A stretch of DNA of 64,000 nt, from positions 1,860,001-1,924,000 of the forward strand of contig NZ_CP073239.1 of NCBI RefSeq assembly GCF_009670965.2, in the 5' to 3' direction. This document shows, in pieces, positions 46,627-55,722 of this stretch. The translations under genes were made by a program, and so were the position numbers. The DNA is from Riemerella anatipestifer. GTDB taxonomy: Bacteria; Bacteroidota; Bacteroidia; Flavobacteriales; Weeksellaceae. The first letter of the stretch is position 1. Each line of letters begins with the position of its first letter. The notes beneath the pieces were generated by a model. The model made no database searches. It saw only the letters and a program-made list of their open reading frames with translations, and was not told where the DNA came from.

Positions 46627-47739
46627 TTATAATTCTAAATCGTTATCGGTAGCGGCTGTGCCGTCTGCCATAAGGTAGGCTTTTAGAAAAGGCGTGATTT
46701 CTCCATTCATTACAGCGTCTACATCAGAAGTCTCGTGTCCTGACCTTACATCTTTTACCAATTTATAAGGGTGCATTACATAGTTTCTGATTTGGCTGCC
46801 CCATTCTATTTTCATTTTATTGGCTTCTATTTCGTTTCTAGCTTTCATTCGCTCTTCAAGTTCTATCTCGTAAAGCCTAGACTTGAGGAGTTGTAAAGCT
46901 TTTTCTTTATTTTGTAACTGAGATCGACTTTCGGAGTTTTCTATGATAATTCCCGTTGGAGCGTGTCTTAGTCTTACGGCAGTTTCTACTTTATTTACAT
47001 TCTGTCCACCTGCTCCAGAGGCTCTCATGGTTTCAAAGCTAATATCGGCTGGGTTGATGTTAATTTCTATTGAATCATCTACTAGAGGATAAACATATAC
47101 TGATACAAAGCTAGTGTGTCTTTTAGCATTACTATCAAATGGAGAAATTCTTACCAAACGATGCACTCCATTTTCTCCTTTAAGATATCCAAAAGCATAT
47201 TCTCCTTCTATTTCTAATGTTACGGTTTTTACACCAGCCACATCACCTTCTTGGAAGTTGAGTTCCTTTACTTTGTATCCGTTTTTATCTGCCCACATTA
47301 GATACATTCTCATCAGCATACTTGCCCAATCGCAAGACTCTGTGCCACCCGCTCCAGCTGTAATTTGGAGTACAGCAGAAAGTTCGTCGCCTTCGTTTGA
47401 AAGCATATTTTTAAACTCTAAATTTTCTACTTTTTCTAGTAGAGTAGGGTAGGTGGTTTCTAGTTCTTGTGCACTGTCGGGGTCTTCTTTAGCGAACTCA
47501 AGTAAAACTTGTAAATCTTCCAATCCTGTATGGATTTCTTCGTAATCTTCCACCCATTTTTTTTTAGACCTAAGTTGTTTCAAAAAAACTTCTGCTTCTT
47601 TTGGATTGTCCCAAAATTCTGGAGCAGCAGTTTTTTCGTCATCATTGGTAATTTCTAACTTTTTTTTATCAATTTGAAGATATTTATGAAGGTCTGATAC
47701 TCTTTGATTGATGTTTTTTACTTGCTCTAATGTAACCAC
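46627..47739 (-). CDS. prfB: Peptide chain release factor 2 (no programmed frameshift)
   Basis: Terminates translation at UGA and UAA. The catalytic GGQ is in [12 protein letters not shown], and the RF2 stop-codon tripeptide SPF is in [13 protein letters not shown]. The usual programmed +1 frameshift site (CUU UGA) is replaced by CTT CAA ATT (47674-47679), so the whole protein is read in one frame. The frame is open back to a GTG at 47757, but that GTG overlaps the -7 box of a perfect promoter, so GTG at 47739 (370 residues) is preferred. Confidence 0.93.
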   Translation of the reverse strand: MVTLEQVKNINQRVSDLHKYLQIDKKKLEITNDDEKTAAPEFWDNPKEAEVFLKQLRSKKKWVEDYEEIHTGLEDLQVLLEFAKEDPDSAQELETTYPTLLEKVENLEFKNMLSNEGDELSAVLQITAGAGGTESCDWASMLMRMYLMWADKNGYKVKELNFQEGDVAGVKTVTLEIEGEYAFGYLKGENGVHRLVRISPFDSNAKRHTSFVSVYVYPLVDDSIEININPADISFETMRASGAGGQNVNKVETAVRLRHAPTGIIIENSESRSQLQNKEKALQLLKSRLYEIELEERMKARNEIEANKMKIEWGSQIRNYVMHPYKLVKDVRSGHETSDVDAVMNGEITPFLKAYLMADGTAATDNDLEL

Positions 47740-47756
47740 TTTTACGAAAATTTCCA

Positions 47757-47784
47757 CAAAAATAACGAAAATCCGTTAAATCAA
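47757..47784 (-). promoter_or_regulatory. Promoter of prfB
   Basis: Minus strand: TTG (47782-47784), 17-base spacer, TATTTTTG (47757-47764), an exact Bacteroidota promoter. It rules out the 47757 GTG as the translated start if it is the only promoter. Confidence 0.7.
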
Positions 47785-47845
47785 AATAGGCTTTAATAAA
47801 ACCTTAGAATCAACCTGATTTTCTTTTCTATGAATATTGCAAGTG

Positions 47846-47872
47846 GTATTTCTTTTAAGATTAAAAGAATAC
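47846..47872 (-). repeat. Imperfect inverted repeat downstream of lgt
   Basis: Arms of about 12 bases (GTATTTCTTTTAA / TTAAAAGAATAC, one base bulged) lie 28 bases past the lgt stop. There is no clear T tract, so it is a weak terminator candidate. Confidence 0.4.
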
Positions 47873-47899
47873 TTAAACAGATATAGACATAGACTTACG

Positions 47900-48751
47900 T
47901 TATTTTCTGATTTTAAATCGTTTTGATATAAACATAATGGCTACTCCGGCTATCATAAATGGGATAGATAAAATTTGACCTGTGTTAAGCCCTGCAAACT
48001 GAATAAACTCGTCACCTTGTGGTTCTTTCCAAAATTCTACAGTAAATCTTATTGCCCACAATAGAGCCAAAAATAAACCGAATAACCACCCTTGTTGATA
48101 TTTCTTTTGGGTTTTAAAATATAAGAAAATGAGCAACATAAATAGACATAGGTAGCCGAAAGACTCGAATAATTGTGTAGGGTATCTAGGGACAATTGCA
48201 CCGTATTCCATACTTTGTTGAGGGAATAATACTGCAAAAGAAGAACCTTCTGGAGCTGGTTTTCCGATGATTTCTGAATTGAAAAAGTTTCCTATCCTAA
48301 TGAAAACACCAGCTAAGGCAATTACAATACCTAGTCTATCATATACCCAAAACGGATTTTTTTTGATGATTTTTAAACTATAATAGAGCGTGGTAAGTAT
48401 AAGTGCAATGGCAGCTCCGTGGCTTGCAAGTCCAGAAAAACCTGTAAAGGCAAAGCTAGGCTGTGTACGAATAGGCAGAAAAACTGACCAAAAATCTTCC
48501 TTAAAAAGTTCAGGTTGATAAAAAATAACATGTCCTAACCTCGCCCCAAAGATAGTACCGACTAAAGTCCATGTGAATAGAGGTTCTAAATATTTTTCAT
48601 CTACACCATCTATTTTGAAAAACTTTTTCATAATTAAAAAGCCTAAGCCGAATGCTAAAACAAACATTAGACTGTAATAGTGAATAGTGAAAAAATTGCC
48701 TAATTCTATTCCTTTAGATGGGTCCCATGTGGTGTATAAAAATTGTGTCAT
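47900..48751 (-). CDS. lgt: Prolipoprotein diacylglyceryl transferase
   Basis: Transfers diacylglycerol from phosphatidylglycerol to the lipobox cysteine, the first step of lipoprotein maturation, in the inner membrane. The 283 residues have about seven hydrophobic spans, the signature GVFIRIGNFFNSEIIGKP and the YPTQLFES motif. It begins 7 bases after the yidD stop, so the two are cotranscribed. It would act on the lipoproteins encoded elsewhere in this window. Confidence 0.95.
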   Translation of the reverse strand: MTQFLYTTWDPSKGIELGNFFTIHYYSLMFVLAFGLGFLIMKKFFKIDGVDEKYLEPLFTWTLVGTIFGARLGHVIFYQPELFKEDFWSVFLPIRTQPSFAFTGFSGLASHGAAIALILTTLYYSLKIIKKNPFWVYDRLGIVIALAGVFIRIGNFFNSEIIGKPAPEGSSFAVLFPQQSMEYGAIVPRYPTQLFESFGYLCLFMLLIFLYFKTQKKYQQGWLFGLFLALLWAIRFTVEFWKEPQGDEFIQFAGLNTGQILSIPFMIAGVAIMFISKRFKIRK

Positions 48752-48758
48752 TATGCTT

Positions 48759-49013
48759 TTAGTTTATTTTGTGTTTCTTTTCAGGTACAGGGTCATAGCC
48801 ACTTCCTCCCCACGGATGGCATCGCCCAATTCTTTTTATGCCTAGCCAGAATCCATTTAGCAGTCCGTGTTTTCTTAGAGCTTGTAGCATATAATGTGAA
48901 CAGGTGGGCTGATAGCGACAATTATTTCCCAACCAAGGAGAAATGGCATTTTGGTAAAACTTGATGAGAATTACCAAAGGGAAAATCAATATGTTATTAA
49001 AATTTACTTTCAA
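48759..49013 (-). CDS. yidD: Membrane protein insertion efficiency factor YidD
   Basis: A small (84-residue) membrane-associated protein that assists YidC-dependent insertion. Characteristic motifs: [25 protein letters not shown] and [20 protein letters not shown], with the conserved cysteines. The start is TTG; no in-frame ATG precedes the conserved region. A -7 box lies only 7 bases upstream, so the leader would be extremely short. Cotranscribed with lgt. Confidence 0.93.
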   Translation of the reverse strand: MKVNFNNILIFPLVILIKFYQNAISPWLGNNCRYQPTCSHYMLQALRKHGLLNGFWLGIKRIGRCHPWGGSGYDPVPEKKHKIN

Positions 49014-49020
49014 AACATTG

Positions 49021-49028
49021 CAAAAATA
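49021..49028 (-). promoter_or_regulatory. -7 element for yidD-lgt
   Basis: Minus strand reads TATTTTTG, 7 bases upstream of the yidD TTG start. Divergent to the rarA element. Confidence 0.45.
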
Positions 49029-49051
49029 GACTAAAAAAATGAAAATTAGTT

Positions 49052-49059
49052 TAATTTTG
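49052..49059 (+). promoter_or_regulatory. -7 element for rarA
   Basis: TAATTTTG, an exact TAnnTTTG match, 33 bases before the rarA start. Confidence 0.45.
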
Positions 49060-49092
49060 TTTCTAGTTTAAATAATTTTAATACCTCATACT

Positions 49093-50370
49093 TTGAATTC
49101 AAATATCCCTTTAGCAGAGAAATTACGCCCCAAAACTTTAGATGAAATGCTTGGGCAAGAGCATCTTACAGGTAAAGACGGGACTATAAGAAAAATGTTG
49201 GATACCGACCGACTTAATTCTCTGATTTTATGGGGACCTCCAGGAACGGGTAAAACTACCTTAGCAGAAATTCTTTCGGAGCAATCGGGACGAAAATTTT
49301 TTAAACTTTCTGCGGTTTCTAGTGGGGTAAAAGAGGTAAGAGAAGTGATAGACGATGCCAAGAAACAACACTTATTTTCTGGTAAATCTCCTATTTTGTT
49401 TATAGATGAAATTCATAGATTTAATAAATCACAACAAGATTCTTTGCTTCACGCTGTGGAAAAAGGTTGGGTAGTTTTGATAGGAGCAACGACTGAAAAT
49501 CCTAGTTTTGAAGTGGTTTCGGCATTATTATCTCGCTCCCAAGTTTATGTTTTGAAACCATTGAGTTACGAAAAATTGGAAGAATTGGCTACCATTGCGG
49601 TCGCTCGTTTCAATCAAGATGAAAATACAGATTTTGTTATCGAAGATAATCAAGGGTTTATACAATATTCGGGTGGTGATGCTAGAAAACTCATCAATTC
49701 GGTAGAGTGGGTGCTTAATCAGTTTAAAGGCTCTAGACAAAATCAGTTATCTAGTGAGGCTATTTTGAAAATTTTACAAGAAACCGTACCTGTTTATGAT
49801 AAAAATGGAGAACAACATTATGATGTAATTTCAGCTTTTATAAAATCTATTAGAGGGAGTGATGTTAATGCTGCTTTGTATTGGTTAGGGAGAATGCTCG
49901 TAGGAGGTGAAGATATTAAATTTATTGCAAGGCGGCTTTTGATATTGGCGGCAGAAGATATAGGTTTGGCTAACCCTAACGCTCTCACGATGGCTAACAG
50001 TTGTTTTCAATCGGTTAATGTTATAGGTTATCCCGAATCTCGTATTATCCTTAGCGAATGTGTGATTTATTTAGCGGCCTCACCTAAGAGTAATTCAGCG
50101 TATCAAGCTATCAATGAGGCGATGGCGTTGGCGAAAAAAACAGCTCATTTGCCTGTGCCGTTGCACCTAAGAAATGCACCTACAAAACTGATGAAAGAGC
50201 TAGATTATGGTAAAGATTACCGTTACGCTCACGTTTATGAGGGAAATTTTGTGCCACAAGAATTTCTTCCTGAAGAATTATCAGGAGTTTCTTTTTATCG
50301 TTCAGGAGATAATGCTACCGAAAGAAAAATAAAAGAACAAATTTCTAAAAAGTGGGGTGATAAATATTAG
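49093..50370 (+). CDS. rarA: Replication-associated recombination protein A
   Basis: An AAA+ clamp-loader-like ATPase (RarA/MgsA, homologue of eukaryotic WRNIP1) acting at stalled forks. Walker A GPPGTGKTT (48-56), Walker B LFIDEIHRF, sensor 1 LIGATTENPSFEV, and the C-terminal tetramerisation region with GSDVNAALYWLGRML and AAEDIGLANPNAL. 425 residues. The start is TTG; the next conserved residues (IPLAEKLRPKTL) follow immediately, so this start is well placed. Its stop overlaps the converging tsaC gene by 4 bases. Confidence 0.95.
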   Translation: MNSNIPLAEKLRPKTLDEMLGQEHLTGKDGTIRKMLDTDRLNSLILWGPPGTGKTTLAEILSEQSGRKFFKLSAVSSGVKEVREVIDDAKKQHLFSGKSPILFIDEIHRFNKSQQDSLLHAVEKGWVVLIGATTENPSFEVVSALLSRSQVYVLKPLSYEKLEELATIAVARFNQDENTDFVIEDNQGFIQYSGGDARKLINSVEWVLNQFKGSRQNQLSSEAILKILQETVPVYDKNGEQHYDVISAFIKSIRGSDVNAALYWLGRMLVGGEDIKFIARRLLILAAEDIGLANPNALTMANSCFQSVNVIGYPESRIILSECVIYLAASPKSNSAYQAINEAMALAKKTAHLPVPLHLRNAPTKLMKELDYGKDYRYAHVYEGNFVPQEFLPEELSGVSFYRSGDNATERKIKEQISKKWGDKY

Positions 50371-50978
50371 AGTTCGCCCTTACCTTGTCTAATGATTTCT
50401 GCAACGCCAGAAGTTAAATCTACAATAGTAGAAGCCACATTATCACCATAGCCTGAATCAATTACAATATCTACCAAGTGGTCGTATTTTTCAGCAATCA
50501 ATTCTGGGTCTGTAGAATATTCTATAATTTCATCATCATCTTTTATAGAGGTTGAAGCAATAGGACGACCTAATTTTTCTACAATAAGTTGCGGAATAGG
50601 GTGATCAGGCACTCTAATACCAACGGTTTTATGACCTTTATAAGCAAGAGGTAAATTCTTATTAGCTTCTAGAATAAAGGTAAACGGTCCTGGAATATGA
50701 CTTTTTAATAATCTAAAAACAGAATTGTCAATAGGTTTGGTGAAAGATGAAAGATGACTTAAATCGTTACAAATAATAGAAAAATGAGCTTTCTCTAGTT
50801 TTGTTTTCTTTAGAGAAGCTAGTTTTTCCATAGCTTTGATGTTATTGATGTCGCACCCCAAGGCGTAAACAGTATCAGAAGGATAGATAATAAGTCCCCC
50901 ATTATCTAAGGTTTTTATCACTTCTTTTATAAGGTTTTCCTGAGGATTTTCAGGGTAAATTTTAATGACCTTCGCCAT
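50367..50978 (-). CDS. tsaC: L-threonylcarbamoyladenylate synthase
   Basis: Makes threonylcarbamoyl-AMP from Thr, bicarbonate and ATP, the first step toward the t6A37 base of ANN-decoding tRNAs. The Sua5/YciO/YrdC pattern is present: IIYPSDTVYALGCD, the LKKTKLEKAHFSIIC segment, GPFTFILEAN, TVGIRVPDHPI and PIASTSIK. 203 residues, with no Sua5 C-terminal domain, so TsaC type. It overlaps the acyltransferase gene by 17 bases. TsaE of the same pathway is 6.4 kb away. Confidence 0.93.
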   Translation of the reverse strand: MAKVIKIYPENPQENLIKEVIKTLDNGGLIIYPSDTVYALGCDINNIKAMEKLASLKKTKLEKAHFSIICNDLSHLSSFTKPIDNSVFRLLKSHIPGPFTFILEANKNLPLAYKGHKTVGIRVPDHPIPQLIVEKLGRPIASTSIKDDDEIIEYSTDPELIAEKYDHLVDIVIDSGYGDNVASTIVDLTSGVAEIIRQGKGEL

Positions 50979-51768
50979 GGTTTTCTTCTTGTTTTCGTTT
51001 TAGTTCTTCGTCGTATTCGTGGAGAATATTATGCTCTGGAGTTTGCTCTATGGCTTCCATTATTTTTTGTAAAATCTCTTGTGCAGATTCGTTTTCATAA
51101 TCAATATCAAGAGCGGGTTTAAATTCCATAGTTGGTTCTACACCTGTTACTTTAATTTTAAGACCTTTTTTATCGAAAGCTCTTCTAAATCCATTGATTT
51201 TGATAGGTATCACAATAGGGCGTTGTTGTTTTACCAATTTGGCAGTTCCTTTTCTTCCTTGTGCAAATGCCGAAGTAGTACCTTGTGGGAAGGTAATTAC
51301 CCAGCCATTATCTAAGGCTTTAATGATGTTTTCCACCTCGCTCATATCCACCATACGGTTAACATTTTTGCCTTCGGCACGCCAAGTCCTTTTTACTGTT
51401 ACTGCACCTGCAAGTTTGAAAATTCGGGCAAGGATACCTTTGTTCATTGTTTCTTCTGCAGCTACATAGTAGAAATCTACTTTAGGATTAAGGAGGTAAA
51501 CAGGATTTTTTATCGTGTTATGATAACCGTTATTTACGGCACAAAAGGCATGATACATAGCTGCCACATCAGCAAAATAGGTCTGATGGTTAGATACAAA
51601 CAAAACATTTCTTTCAGGTAAATCTACCAAATGTTCAGTACCTGATATTTTAAGTTTATTAAATCCGTTGAACCTTCTGTAAGATATTAGTCCTAAAATG
51701 AAAATAATAAATCTTTTAAGAAAGTATAAATTCCCGAATGAATCGGTAAATATTGTTTTTTTTGCCAT
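50962..51768 (-). CDS. 1-acyl-glycerol-3-phosphate acyltransferase-like protein
   Basis: A PlsC-family membrane-bound acyltransferase, probably in phospholipid synthesis. The active-site region reads SNHQTYFADVAAM: the His and Asp are separated by five residues where PlsC typically has four (HX4D). The second motif reads FPQGTTSAF, with Gln and Thr where FPEGTRS is usual. An N-terminal hydrophobic segment (about 13-30) anchors the protein. 268 residues. It overlaps tsaC by 17 bases and lies 28 bases after the NUDIX gene. Confidence 0.8.
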   Translation of the reverse strand: MAKKTIFTDSFGNLYFLKRFIIFILGLISYRRFNGFNKLKISGTEHLVDLPERNVLFVSNHQTYFADVAAMYHAFCAVNNGYHNTIKNPVYLLNPKVDFYYVAAEETMNKGILARIFKLAGAVTVKRTWRAEGKNVNRMVDMSEVENIIKALDNGWVITFPQGTTSAFAQGRKGTAKLVKQQRPIVIPIKINGFRRAFDKKGLKIKVTGVEPTMEFKPALDIDYENESAQEILQKIMEAIEQTPEHNILHEYDEELKRKQEENHGEGH

Positions 51769-51796
51769 TGGTTACGCCTATGTTTAGCGTGCAAAT

Positions 51797-52417
51797 TTAC
51801 ATATTTTTTAACAACTGGCTAAACTCGTACAAAATCATAGAAGTAGCACCCCAAATATTGTGGTTTTTATATTGTATTACAGGGACTTCTGTGTTTTTGT
51901 TAAGCGATATTTTAGAGGGATGTTCTGGCAGTTCTAAAAGTAAGGATAAAGGTAATTCTATCAACTCTTGAGCTTCAGACTCTTGCAATGTGAATTTTGG
52001 ATTTTTTTTAGTGTACGAAACATAAGTATGAACATAAAAATTACTAGGTGGAATGTATAATGGGCTTAAACTTCGTATCAATCTCAGGTAAGGCCGAATA
52101 ATGCCTAGTTCCTCTGTAGTTTCACGCAGAGCGGTGTGGGCAAATGTTTCATCGGAAATTTCTTTTTTTCCTCCAGGTAAAGAGATTTGTCCACTATGTT
52201 TGTCATTAACATTGGCCGTTCTCACCATAAGTGGGATATGCCATTGGTTACCTTTAAGGTAGAGTAAAATATTAACAGCAGCTAACTTTGGTTTTTTAGC
52301 GAGTATTTCATCATAAGAGTAGAGAGGTCTTTGGGGAGGAGCGTAGACTTTATGAGCATTCTCTCCTTCCAAAGGAGCGATTTTAATTCGTTTAATTAAA
52401 TCTCTACCAAGTTTCAT
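51797..52417 (-). CDS. NUDIX hydrolase, CoA-pyrophosphatase type
   Basis: A 206-residue NUDIX enzyme. The NUDIX box GX5EX7REUXEEXGU is seen in GGKKEISDETFAHTALRE followed by TTEELGI. The preceding VRTANVNDKHSGQISLPGG matches the UPF0035 signature of CoA pyrophosphatases (NudL type), which hydrolyse CoA to phosphopantetheine and 3',5'-ADP. It is 3 bases after trkA on the same strand. Confidence 0.88.
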   Translation of the reverse strand: MKLGRDLIKRIKIAPLEGENAHKVYAPPQRPLYSYDEILAKKPKLAAVNILLYLKGNQWHIPLMVRTANVNDKHSGQISLPGGKKEISDETFAHTALRETTEELGIIRPYLRLIRSLSPLYIPPSNFYVHTYVSYTKKNPKFTLQESEAQELIELPLSLLLELPEHPSKISLNKNTEVPVIQYKNHNIWGATSMILYEFSQLLKNM

Positions 52418-52420
52418 TTT

Positions 52421-53113
52421 TTAATCCATTTTCTGTTTTAAAAAAACTTTTAAATCTTTATTAGAACCATAAATTACTAGTATATCGTTGGCTTCTAGTA
52501 GAGTATCCGTAGCTGCCACACCTAGTACTTTGTTTTCTGTTTTGGTTTTGCCTAGAAGGCTTTTAACTTCTACTTTCCTTATAATGGTAAGAACGGCTAA
52601 GTTGTATTTTTGGCGGAAATCTATCTCACGAATGGTCTTTCCAATATATTCCTCTGGTACTTTCGCTTCTATGATACTGTACTCTTGATTTAGTTCAAAA
52701 GAATCTACAACATTGCTTAGACATAGTTTTTTTGCCCATCTTTCAGCTGTTTCTTCTTCTGGGTGTACTATTTCATCAACGCCAATGGCTTGTAATACTT
52801 TTTCGTGCAGAGGATTGATGGCACGGCTGATGAGGCGTTTTACTTGTAAGTTTTTAAGTAGAGCAGTAGTCATCACATTAGCACCTTGGTCTTCGCCAAT
52901 GGCAACCACGAAAATATCTGTCTCTTTGATGGGAAGTCCCGAAACGGTAAATTCATCGGTAGAATCCATACAGATGGTATGCGATATTTTTTCTTTATAG
53001 GCATCTACTTTGGCGGCACTATTATCTATCCCGATAACTTCGTTGCCTTGAGCCGTTAGTTTTTGAGCTAAAGAAGCTCCAAAGTTTCCTAATCCTACTA
53101 TAATATATTTCAT
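52421..53113 (-). CDS. trkA: TrkA/KtrA-type potassium-channel regulatory subunit
   Basis: The cytoplasmic gating ring of the TrkH/KtrB potassium uptake system. Residues 1-120 form an RCK/TrkA-N domain with the nucleotide-binding start IIVGLGNFGASLAQKL and a VIGIDNS second strand; residues 140-225 form TrkA-C. 230 residues, a single RCK unit like KtrA. It begins 7 bases after trkH, its partner, so they are cotranscribed. Confidence 0.92.
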   Translation of the reverse strand: MKYIIVGLGNFGASLAQKLTAQGNEVIGIDNSAAKVDAYKEKISHTICMDSTDEFTVSGLPIKETDIFVVAIGEDQGANVMTTALLKNLQVKRLISRAINPLHEKVLQAIGVDEIVHPEEETAERWAKKLCLSNVVDSFELNQEYSIIEAKVPEEYIGKTIREIDFRQKYNLAVLTIIRKVEVKSLLGKTKTENKVLGVAATDTLLEANDILVIYGSNKDLKVFLKQKMD

Positions 53114-53120
53114 TTTGCTT

Positions 53121-54869
53121 TTAATTTATGGTTATTTCTTCTTTTGGATAGCTGTAATTTTTATACTTAGATTTTTTAACGATAGCAATGGCTAAAGATA
53201 ACATACTGATACGCCCCACAAACATAATGCCTATGAGTACCATTTTAGAGGCTTCACTTAGAGAGGCGGTAATGCCTAAGCTTAGTCCTACGGTACTATA
53301 AGCAGAGAAACATTCAAAAGAAATATCTAGAAGGTTTTTGTCTGGGTCAAAAAAAGTAATGAGCATCACGCCCAACCCTATCGCCATAAGAGATAAAGTC
53401 ATAATAGCAAAGGCTCTTCGTATAGAAATATCAGCGATTTCTCTTCGGAAAATTTCTACTTTAGATTTGCCTTTGGCAAGGCTTAACACATTGAGGAACG
53501 CTATGGCAAAAGTATTTGTTTTAATACCACCACCGGTAGATTGTGGCGAAGCTCCTACCCACATAAGTAAAAATATAACCATAATGGTAGGGAAGGACAT
53601 AGAAGCGTTGTTAATGGTGTTAAAACCAGCCGTTCTAGGCGTAGTAGCACCAAATAAAGCAGTTACAAACTTTCCAAAACCTTCGTGTTCTGCTAAAGTG
53701 TTGTGATATTCTAAAATGTAAAAAATAATAGTACCAACTATCGTGAGAGATACGGTGGTTACCAAAGTAATGCGGCTATCTAAGGTTAATACCCAAGGTC
53801 TGTATCTTCTTTTTTGTTCGGAGAATGGGCTTATATGGGCGATTTTGTATTTAATATAATTGATGATATTCACTACGATAGGGAAGCCTAAACCTCCGAA
53901 AACAAAAGTGAAAATAACAACTAAATGTAGATAATAGTTGTATTTGTAAGCACTATCATAAAGATTAGCATCTAGAGTAGAAAACCCTGCATTACAAAAG
54001 GCAGATACAGAATGGAAAATAGAAAAAAAGATGTGCTGAAATTCCGAGGTGAACAGAGTGGAGTTGACGCTGGTATATATCAAAATTCCAGAGAAAAGTT
54101 CTATTCCAAAAGTAATAAGAATAATGTTTTTTAGGGTAGAGAATACATCGCCGAGTTTTTTTGAACTCGTCATATCGCTTAGAGCCAATTGGTTTTCGTA
54201 AGAGGTGCCACCTTTGAAAAAGTAACTGAAATAACTTGCGAAAGTTAAAATCCCTAAACCTCCAATCTGAATTAAAATAATAATGATAAGTTTACCAAAA
54301 GTTGTAAAATCACTACCCGTATTCAGTACCGATAAGCCCGTAACACAAACCGCACTAGTAGAGGTAAACAAAGCATCTAAAAACGAAATCCCGTGTGTGG
54401 TAGCTTTGGGGAGCGTGAGCAGAAAAGCTCCCATTAGTATAATCACAATAAAACTACTGATGAATAATTGGGCTGGATTGAGTATCGTCCTTTTAAAATT
54501 GATTTTCAAATCCGAAAACTCTCTTATAAAAGTAAATACCACTGCCATAATAACCCAATATCTACTTTCAAAAAAACGGTCTAGGCTACCGTACAATGGG
54601 CTTAAAAAATGAAAGTAGAAAATAACCACCGTAAATATTACTGTAGCTAAATCAAAAATAAAGGCTTTCCGATTAACAGAAGTTCTTTTCTCATAATATC
54701 TGGCAGCAGTGGAGATGAGTCCTATGGCAATAGCGAAGTGGTAGTAGCCATCAAACATCATTCTAGAATCTTTAGATTGGTTAAAACCAAAATCGCCAAA
54801 GAAAGCAACAATCCCTAGGGTGCTGATGATAAAGGAAAATATATAGAGAAGTTTAAAGTTAATAATCAT
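53121..54869 (-). CDS. trkH: TrkH/KtrB-type potassium transporter
   Basis: The potassium-translocating membrane subunit. The four pore-loop filter segments are recognisable: TSAVCVTGLS, SAFCNAGFSTL, TTPRTAGFNT and AYSTVGLSLG, each with the filter glycine. 582 residues, longer than KtrB (about 450) because of an N-terminal region of about four extra hydrophobic spans. It is followed immediately by trkA. Confidence 0.93.
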   Translation of the reverse strand: MIINFKLLYIFSFIISTLGIVAFFGDFGFNQSKDSRMMFDGYYHFAIAIGLISTAARYYEKRTSVNRKAFIFDLATVIFTVVIFYFHFLSPLYGSLDRFFESRYWVIMAVVFTFIREFSDLKINFKRTILNPAQLFISSFIVIILMGAFLLTLPKATTHGISFLDALFTSTSAVCVTGLSVLNTGSDFTTFGKLIIIILIQIGGLGILTFASYFSYFFKGGTSYENQLALSDMTSSKKLGDVFSTLKNIILITFGIELFSGILIYTSVNSTLFTSEFQHIFFSIFHSVSAFCNAGFSTLDANLYDSAYKYNYYLHLVVIFTFVFGGLGFPIVVNIINYIKYKIAHISPFSEQKRRYRPWVLTLDSRITLVTTVSLTIVGTIIFYILEYHNTLAEHEGFGKFVTALFGATTPRTAGFNTINNASMSFPTIMVIFLLMWVGASPQSTGGGIKTNTFAIAFLNVLSLAKGKSKVEIFRREIADISIRRAFAIMTLSLMAIGLGVMLITFFDPDKNLLDISFECFSAYSTVGLSLGITASLSEASKMVLIGIMFVGRISMLSLAIAIVKKSKYKNYSYPKEEITIN

Positions 54870-54879
54870 TATTAAAAAT

Positions 54880-55722
54880 TTATTTCAAAATACCTCTTAT
54901 TCTGTTGGCATTTTTGATGAGTTCTTCTAGGAAATCATAATTTTCTTTCTCTAATGCGGCTTTAAATTTTCTTAATTGAGAAATATGCTCATTAAGTACA
55001 TCTAGTACATTCTCTTTATTTTGTTTAAAGATAGGAACCCACATTTCGGGGTGAGATTTTGCTAACCTTACCGTGCTAGAAAATCCCGAACTGGCTAACT
55101 GGAAAATAGTATCTTCTTCCTTCTCTTTTTCTAAAACCGTATTGGCTAGAGCATAAGAGGTAATGTGTGAAATGTGCGAAATATAAGCCGTGTGTATATC
55201 GTGCTGTTCGGAAGTCATTTCCACGAGGTTCATTTCCAAAAGTTGGTAAACTTCGGATACCTTTTCCACAGCGTCTTTTGCAGAATCTTCAGCATCGCAA
55301 AGGACAGCTACTCTGCCAGAAAAAGACTCTAGTTGAGCCGATTGAGGTCCACTATTTTCCGTTCCCCACATAGGGTGAGAAGCTACGAAACGATTTCTAT
55401 TTCTATGATTTTTGATAGCATTTACAATCCCTAACTTTGTAGAACCAGTATCCATCACAGTTTGGTGTTGGTCTAGTAAATCTAATACTTTAGGCAGTAC
55501 CTTTTGAGTGGCATCTACAGGAATTGCTATAATAATGAGGTCAGATTTTTTTACGGTATTCTCTAAATCATCAGCTTCATCTATAATGCCTAATGCTAAG
55601 GCTTCATTGAGGTGGTTTGTGGAGTTATCTGTACCACATATTTTTATTGAGGTATTTTTACTTTTCAGCTTTAAAGCCATTGAACCACCAATTAACCCAA
55701 CGCCAATTAGTCCTACAACCAT
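54880..55722 (-). CDS. tyrA: Prephenate dehydrogenase
   Basis: Oxidises prephenate to 4-hydroxyphenylpyruvate with NAD(P) in tyrosine synthesis. The nucleotide fold starts VGLIGVGLIGGSMALKL; the catalytic-region motif SHPMWGTENSGP and the later HDIHTAYISHISHI match the family. 280 residues, without a chorismate mutase or ACT domain. Its ATG overlaps the preceding gene's stop by one base (TAATG), indicating translational coupling. Confidence 0.94.
   Translation of the reverse strand: MVVGLIGVGLIGGSMALKLKSKNTSIKICGTDNSTNHLNEALALGIIDEADDLENTVKKSDLIIIAIPVDATQKVLPKVLDLLDQHQTVMDTGSTKLGIVNAIKNHRNRNRFVASHPMWGTENSGPQSAQLESFSGRVAVLCDAEDSAKDAVEKVSEVYQLLEMNLVEMTSEQHDIHTAYISHISHITSYALANTVLEKEKEEDTIFQLASSGFSSTVRLAKSHPEMWVPIFKQNKENVLDVLNEHISQLRKFKAALEKENYDFLEELIKNANRIRGILK

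Noticed and set aside
47114-47452. 112-codon plus-strand ORF opposite prfB
   Set aside because: Antisense to the conserved SPF/GGQ region; no independent evidence.
54283-54612. 109-codon plus-strand ORF opposite trkH
   Set aside because: Shadow of membrane-segment coding sequence.
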